A DNA stretch of 64,000 nucleotides from NCBI RefSeq assembly GCF_016862095.1, contig NZ_BOMH01000020.1, positions 62,001 to 126,000 on the forward strand. The letters run 5' to 3'. How positions within the stretch are numbered: position 1 is the first letter of the stretch; each line of letters starts with the position of its first letter. The stretch comes from Actinoplanes cyaneus. Its GTDB lineage: Bacteria > Actinomycetota > Actinomycetes > Mycobacteriales > Micromonosporaceae. Both the position numbers and the translations under genes were made by a program. Below are positions 59,994 through 64,000 of this stretch, one piece after another. Below the pieces are notes generated by a model. The model was not told the DNA's origin, ran no database searches, and worked only from the letters and a program-made list of their open reading frames with translations.

Positions 59994-60032
59994 ACATGAG
60001 GCTACAACGGTAATCGCTGATAGCTTGTTCCC

Positions 60033-60443
60033 GTGGAAGAGGAGTCGTTGCACGAGGTGTTCTGGGCGGTCAGCAGGCGCATGCGGGAACAGACCCGGCG
60101 CGAGATGGAGCCCTGGGGCATCGCGCCGTCACAGGGCCGCGCGCTGAGCGTGCTGCTCTCCGGCGGCCCGATGCGGCTCAGCGCGCTCGCCGAGCGACTC
60201 CGGATCGCCCCGCGCTCGGCCACCGAGGTCGTCGACGACCTGCAGGACCGCGGCCTGGTCGAACGTCACCCCGACCCGGCCGACCGCCGCGCCACGCTCG
60301 TCGCCCTCACCGACCACGGCCGGGCGACCGGCGCCGGCATCAAGTCCGCCCGCGCCGCGGCCGGCGAACGCGTCTTCGCCTCCCTGGACCCGTCGGACCG
60401 GGCCGCCCTCGCCCGAATCCTCCGCAAACTCACCACCGCGTAG
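60033..60443 (+). CDS. MarR-family regulator
   Basis: A 136-residue MarR protein with the winged helix at about 40-100 (PMRLSALAERLRIAPRSATEVVDDLQDRGLVER, then DPADRRATLVALTDHG). It probably represses the divergent ABC exporter gene and itself, released by a lipophilic ligand. The start is GTG at 60033; a TATAAT-like TGATAGCTT at 60018-60026 would leave almost no leader, so the transcript may be leaderless. Confidence 0.9.
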   Translation: MEEESLHEVFWAVSRRMREQTRREMEPWGIAPSQGRALSVLLSGGPMRLSALAERLRIAPRSATEVVDDLQDRGLVERHPDPADRRATLVALTDHGRATGAGIKSARAAAGERVFASLDPSDRAALARILRKLTTA

Positions 60444-60543
60444 GCCCGCTCAGCCCGGCGCGGCCGAAACGTGCGCAAGGCTCGCCGCGAAACGTGCGCG
60501 AGGCCCGTACGGGGCTGAGCACGCAGCGCGCGTCACGCCCCGA

Positions 60544-60594
60544 GCTGGCCCTCACCGTGGTTATGAGGCACGAACAACCACCGTGGGAGCCGGC
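60544..60594. repeat. Long-hairpin repeat family, copy G
   Basis: The arm GCTGGCCCTCACCGTGGTT (60544-60562) pairs imperfectly with 60576-60594. The loop again contains GAGGCACGA, as in copy B. It lies between the convergent marR and TPR genes. Confidence 0.82.
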
Positions 60595-60606
60595 CCGAAG
60601 AGGGCG

Positions 60607-60705
60607 TCGCGCCGGGAGGCCGGGGACGGCAGGGGATCGCGCCGCACGTACCTACCGCGTCGCGCGCCGAAAGGCCGGGGACGGGACGGGCTCGCGCCGT
60701 ACGCG
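60607..60705. repeat. Imperfect tandem repeat of about 50 bp
   Basis: Two related units, beginning GTCGCGCCGGGAGGCCGGGG (60607) and GTCGCGCGCCGAAAGGCCGG (60659), each followed by GACGG...CGCGCCG. They occupy the rest of the gap before the TPR gene. Confidence 0.6.
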
Positions 60706-60713
60706 CAAGAGGG

Positions 60714-61568
60714 TCAAAGCTTGTGGTGCAGAGCGTTCCGGAACACGAAGGCACCGCACCCGGCGACCGCGCCCAGGCAGAAGATCGCCAGGTAGAGCCC
60801 GGCCGGCACGGAGACCAGTGACGTCGCGCCCAGCACTCCCAGCCCGATCAGGAAGATCAGGCACCAGGTGAGCGTGACGCGCGCGGCGTAGCCCATGGCG
60901 TCCCGGGCAAGGATCGCGCGCTCGTCGACCCGGCCGGCCGGCCCGACGCGCAGGGACTGTGCGAACTCGTCGGCGGCCTGGGCCAGTGACGACGCGTCGA
61001 CGACGGACTCCATCGCGATCTCGAACAGGGCGAGGGTCCGGTGTGCCCCGGCGTGCCCGGGTTCGAGGGCGAGCGCCCGGCCGAGCGATTCACGGGCGCT
61101 GAGCGGGCGGCCCGCCGCGAACAGCGCACGGCCGTGGGTGACGTGCAGACCGGCGTCGTAGCCGGCCAGCTCGACGGCGATCTTCAGTCCGTCGAGCGCG
61201 TCCCCGACCCGCCCGGCCGCCAGCTGGGCCTCGGCGAGACGGTTGTGCAGGAGCGGGTTGCCCGGGTCCTCGCGGCAGCCGTCGAGCGCGGCGTCGATAG
61301 CCTCGCGGTGCCGTCCCAGCTCGGTCGCGGCCCGGCTGACCCAGTACAGCGTCTCCGGCCCGTTCGGGTCGAAGTGCCAGGCGGCTTTCGCGGCGCGCAG
61401 GGCGGCGTCGAAGTCGCCCATCGCGAGGTGCGCCCGGGCCATCCGGTGCCAGGCGTCGACGTTCTCGGGTTGCCGGCCGACGATCGGCGCGAGCAGGTGG
61501 GCGGCATTCTCCGCACGACCACGGGCGAGGAGGTCGTCGGCCTGGGACAGCAGGGGCTCGGTTCGCAC
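60714..61568 (-). CDS. TPR-repeat protein with C-terminal membrane anchor
   Basis: A 284-residue protein. Five or six TPR-like helix pairs fill residues about 5-205 (e.g. AWHRMARAHLAMGDFDAALRAAKAAWHFDP and LLHNRLAEAQLAAGRVGDALDGLKIAV). Two hydrophobic segments (about 228-250 and 254-274) then anchor it in the membrane, with the repeats in the cytoplasm. TPR proteins hold protein complexes together; the partner is unknown. It is convergent with marR and lies 63 bp downstream of the second marR gene (61632-62135), possibly co-transcribed with it. Confidence 0.85.
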   Translation of the reverse strand: MRTEPLLSQADDLLARGRAENAAHLLAPIVGRQPENVDAWHRMARAHLAMGDFDAALRAAKAAWHFDPNGPETLYWVSRAATELGRHREAIDAALDGCREDPGNPLLHNRLAEAQLAAGRVGDALDGLKIAVELAGYDAGLHVTHGRALFAAGRPLSARESLGRALALEPGHAGAHRTLALFEIAMESVVDASSLAQAADEFAQSLRVGPAGRVDERAILARDAMGYAARVTLTWCLIFLIGLGVLGATSLVSVPAGLYLAIFCLGAVAGCGAFVFRNALHHKL

Positions 61569-61631
61569 GAGTTCGCAGATCGGCGGCGCGAGGCCCGACC
61601 TTGGCGAACCGCACGTTGCGGCCCGGGTGCG

Positions 61632-62135
61632 TTATCCCCGGTCACGCAGCTCGTGGCGATAATCCAGAAGGGCGTCGACCATTCCCTGTACGAATCTCTC
61701 CACCACCTGCAGCTCGGCGACGTCGAACTTCTCCATCACGGCGTCGGTGCGCGGCGCGAGCGGGGTGAAGAACGCCATGGCCAGTGACATCCCGGACTCG
61801 CCGTAGCGCAGGTGCACGACCCGCCGGTCGGTGCTCTCCCGCGCCCGCCGCAGGTGCCCGCCGCGTTCGAGCCGGTCGATCATCGCGGTCGTCGCGCCGG
61901 AGGAGAGTCCCATCGCCTCGCCGAGCCGGCCCGGGGTCAGCGGCGCGCCGGCCCGCTCGGCGTGCATCACGGCGAGCAGCGCGTGCAGGTCGGGGCCGTG
62001 CAGGTTGTTGCGGCCGGCGAAGGCGTGCCCGATGTGGTTGGCCTCGCTGGAGTACGCGTTGAGCAGATCGACGAGCCGGGATCGCAGCCGCTGCCGTTCG
62101 GCCGTTTCCCCGGCGAGGGTTTCTGTTTCCTCCAC
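61632..62135 (-). CDS. MarR-family regulator of the divergent MmpL gene
   Basis: A 167-residue MarR protein with the winged helix at about 65-125 (LTPGRLGEAMGLSSGATTAMIDRLERGGHLRR, then STDRRVVHLRY). The GTG start lies 73 bp from the divergent MmpL start. A perfect 10+5+10 inverted repeat at 62169-62193 in between is its likely operator, giving control of MmpL export by an unknown ligand. Confidence 0.9.
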   Translation of the reverse strand: MEETETLAGETAERQRLRSRLVDLLNAYSSEANHIGHAFAGRNNLHGPDLHALLAVMHAERAGAPLTPGRLGEAMGLSSGATTAMIDRLERGGHLRRARESTDRRVVHLRYGESGMSLAMAFFTPLAPRTDAVMEKFDVAELQVVERFVQGMVDALLDYRHELRDRG

Positions 62136-62168
62136 GGTGTCAGTGTTGCAGATCCTGCCACGACGGGT

Positions 62169-62193
62169 AAGAATCTCGGCAATCGAGATTCTT
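62169..62193. promoter_or_regulatory. MarR operator before the MmpL gene
   Basis: AAGAATCTCG (62169-62178), spacer GCAAT, and CGAGATTCTT (62184-62193): perfect 10-bp arms, 15 bp upstream of the MmpL start codon and 33 bp upstream of the divergent marR start. Confidence 0.88.
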
Positions 62194-62208
62194 CAGGTTG
62201 GAGGCTTC

Positions 62209-64000
62209 ATGAGACGGGCATGGGCGACGCTGCTCCTGGCCCTGGTGCTCGGCGGTCTGGTGATCGGCCTCTCCGGGTCGACGAGAACCACGAACGATCC
62301 GAACGCCTCGCTGCCGTCATCCGCCGAGTCCACCCGGGTAGCTCAGCTGCAGAAGGAACTGCCCTCCGGCCGGACGTCAGCGGCCCTGATCGTGGTCGCG
62401 AAGGGCGGTCAGGCGCTCGCCGACACCGACCTGGCCACCGTCCAGAGCCTGGGCCGGCCGATCCTCAGCGACGACCGGAAAGCGGCGATCGTCTCGGTGC
62501 CGCTGCCGGCCGGCGTCTCGTCGGACGAGACCATCAAGCAGGTCGCCGACCTGCGCGCCAAGGTCGGGGAGGGGCTGCCGGCCGGCGTGACCGCGCAGGT
62601 CACCGGCGGAGCCGGCTTCAGCGCCGACCTGGCGGACAGCTTCACCGGGGCGAACACGCGCCTGCTGCTGGTCACCGTCGTGGTGGTCGCGCTGCTGCTC
62701 CTGGTGACGTACCGCAGCCCGCTGCTCTGGCTGGTCCCGCTCTTCGTGGTGGGTCTCGCCGACCGGGTCACGACCGGGATCGTCGCGCTCATCTCGCAGC
62801 ACACCAGCCTGCCGGTCAGCGGCTCGACCACGGGCATCGTGACGGTGCTGGTCTTCGGCGCGGGCACGGACTACGCGCTGCTGCTGATCTCGCGCTACCG
62901 CGAGGAGCTGCACCACCACGAGAACCGGTTCACGGCGATGGCCAGGGCGTTGCGCGGCGCCGGGCCGGCCATCGCCGCGAGCGCCGGCACGGTCATCCTG
63001 AGCCTGCTCACCCTGCTGCTGGCCAGCCTGGAGAGCAACGTGTCGCTGGGCGTCACGGCCGCGGCCGGCATCGCGGTCGCCGCGCTCTTCGCGCTGCTGG
63101 TGCTGCCGGCCGCGCTGGTGATCTGCGGGCGTGGACTGTTCTGGCCGTTCGTGCCACGGGTCGGTCAGGCCGGCGTCGAGGCGGAGAAGGGTGTCTGGGC
63201 GCGGATCGGCCGGGCCGTCTCCCGCAAGCCGGTCGCGGTCACCGTCGCCTCGGTGATCATCCTGGGCGTGCTCTCGGCAGGCGCGCTCGGCACCCGGCTC
63301 GGGCTGTCACAGACCGAGCAGTTCCGGGTCGAGTCCGAGTCGGTGGCCGGGCTGGAGACGCTGTCGAAGTACTTCCCGGCCGGCGCGGCCAGCCCCACCG
63401 TGGTGCTGACCAGCCCGGATCAGGCGCCGTCGGTGCTGTCGGCGGTCTCCGGGACGCCCGGGGTCGCGCAGGCCCGGATCGCCGAGCAGACCGCGTCGCA
63501 GGCAAGCATCCAGGTGATCCTCGACGCGGCGCCGGACACGACCGAGGCGTTCGACGCGATCCGCGCTCTGCGCTCGGAGCTGGACGGGCGGGCGCTCGTC
63601 GGCGGCAGTGTCGCGACCAGTCTGGACACCCGCAACGCGACCCGGCACGACCTCGAGGTGATCGCCCCGGTGATCCTGCTCGTGGTGCTGCTCGTGCTGG
63701 TGGTCCTGCTCCGGGCCCTGGTCGCGCCCCTGCTCCTGATCCTCACGGTGATCCTCAGTTACGCCGCGGCGCTCGGGGCCGGATCGTTCCTGTTCGACCA
63801 CGCGCTGGACAACCAGGTGCCGCTCTTCTCGTTCCTGTTCCTGGTGGCGCTCGGGGTGGACTACAACATCTTCCTGGTCACGCGGGCACGGGAGGAGGCC
63901 GGCAAGCGCGGCACGCGGGACGGGATGGTCCACGCGGTCGCGGTCACCGGCGCGGTGATCACGAGCGCGGGCATCCTGCTGGCGGCCGTGTTCGCGGTCC
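62209..64000 (+). CDS. MmpL/RND-family transporter, truncated by the window edge
   Basis: The reading frame starts at ATG 62209 (GGAGG at 62200-62204, spacing about 4) and is still open at the last base, giving 597 codons here; the full protein is probably near 700 residues. An N-terminal membrane segment (about 4-24), an external loop, and GTDYALLLISRYREE (about 222) and GVDYNIFLVTRAREE (about 549) mark it as the same short MmpL class as the gene at 2788-4896. Export of a lipid or drug is expected, controlled by the divergent MarR repressor. Confidence 0.92.
   Translation, partial: MRRAWATLLLALVLGGLVIGLSGSTRTTNDPNASLPSSAESTRVAQLQKELPSGRTSAALIVVAKGGQALADTDLATVQSLGRPILSDDRKAAIVSVPLPAGVSSDETIKQVADLRAKVGEGLPAGVTAQVTGGAGFSADLADSFTGANTRLLLVTVVVVALLLLVTYRSPLLWLVPLFVVGLADRVTTGIVALISQHTSLPVSGSTTGIVTVLVFGAGTDYALLLISRYREELHHHENRFTAMARALRGAGPAIAASAGTVILSLLTLLLASLESNVSLGVTAAAGIAVAALFALLVLPAALVICGRGLFWPFVPRVGQAGVEAEKGVWARIGRAVSRKPVAVTVASVIILGVLSAGALGTRLGLSQTEQFRVESESVAGLETLSKYFPAGAASPTVVLTSPDQAPSVLSAVSGTPGVAQARIAEQTASQASIQVILDAAPDTTEAFDAIRALRSELDGRALVGGSVATSLDTRNATRHDLEVIAPVILLVVLLVLVVLLRALVAPLLLILTVILSYAAALGAGSFLFDHALDNQVPLFSFLFLVALGVDYNIFLVTRAREEAGKRGTRDGMVHAVAVTGAVITSAGILLAAVFAV

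Overview
The window is very GC-rich (third codon positions almost all G or C), gene-dense, with many GTG starts, 4-bp start/stop overlaps and strong Shine-Dalgarno sites. Gene content (CBM2-bearing cellulases under a TGGGAGCGCTCCCA operator, an AglEFG-type sugar transporter, an NnaR-like nitrite cluster, Tat/Sec-secreted hydrolases) points to a soil actinomycete. The combination fits Micromonosporaceae, probably Actinoplanes or a close relative, but the genus is an inference.

Layout. 1-2.5 kb: the 3' end of a glycolate-oxidase-type iron-sulfur subunit, a secreted CBM2-SGNH esterase with a CebR/CelR-like box, and an IclR regulator. 2.7-9.6 kb: an MmpL transporter, smpB, an orphan XylF-like binding lipoprotein and a YtrA-type GntR/ABC operon. 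9.7-15.1 kb: a Uma2 protein, a GabD-like dehydrogenase, a beta-hydroxyacid dehydrogenase, a NUDIX hydrolase, a YciO/Sua5 protein and a second SGNH hydrolase. 15.2-21.9 kb: a tight operon for GH74 xyloglucanase, GH48 cellulase and AA10 LPMO, each carrying CBM2, behind a perfect cellulose-regulator box. 22.2-27.4 kb: UDP-glucose dehydrogenase, then aglE-aglF-aglG with a LacI-type operator over the -35 box.

28-40.8 kb: an MFS pump plus FMN reductase facing a MerR regulator, a four-gene MacB/FtsX-like ABC operon in which one ATPase carries an AbrB-like tail, a secreted metzincin and a small His-rich secreted protein. 41-47.6 kb: the nitrite assimilation block (nirB-nirD-narK, a sirohydrochlorin chelatase, and a HemD-winged helix regulator of NnaR type). 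48-53.8 kb: a diiron oxygenase divergent from a TetR-DUF4873-monooxygenase-SDR-hydrolase operon. 54-58 kb: a lipoprotein, a nitroreductase, and two divergent citrate synthases, one fused to a DNA-binding domain. 58-64 kb: an ABC exporter divergent from a MarR regulator, a TPR membrane protein, and a second MarR regulator divergent from an MmpL gene that runs off the right edge.

Two repeat families stand out in the intergenic DNA. One is a set of ten long hairpins sharing a CTGGNNCTCA...TGAGNNCCAG design, several with a GAGGCACGA loop. The other is a 149-150 bp element in three copies, whose internal stem is kept by compensatory base changes. Three genes also have their stop-codon region duplicated in tandem. 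No tRNA, rRNA, CRISPR array, prophage or intact insertion sequence was seen.
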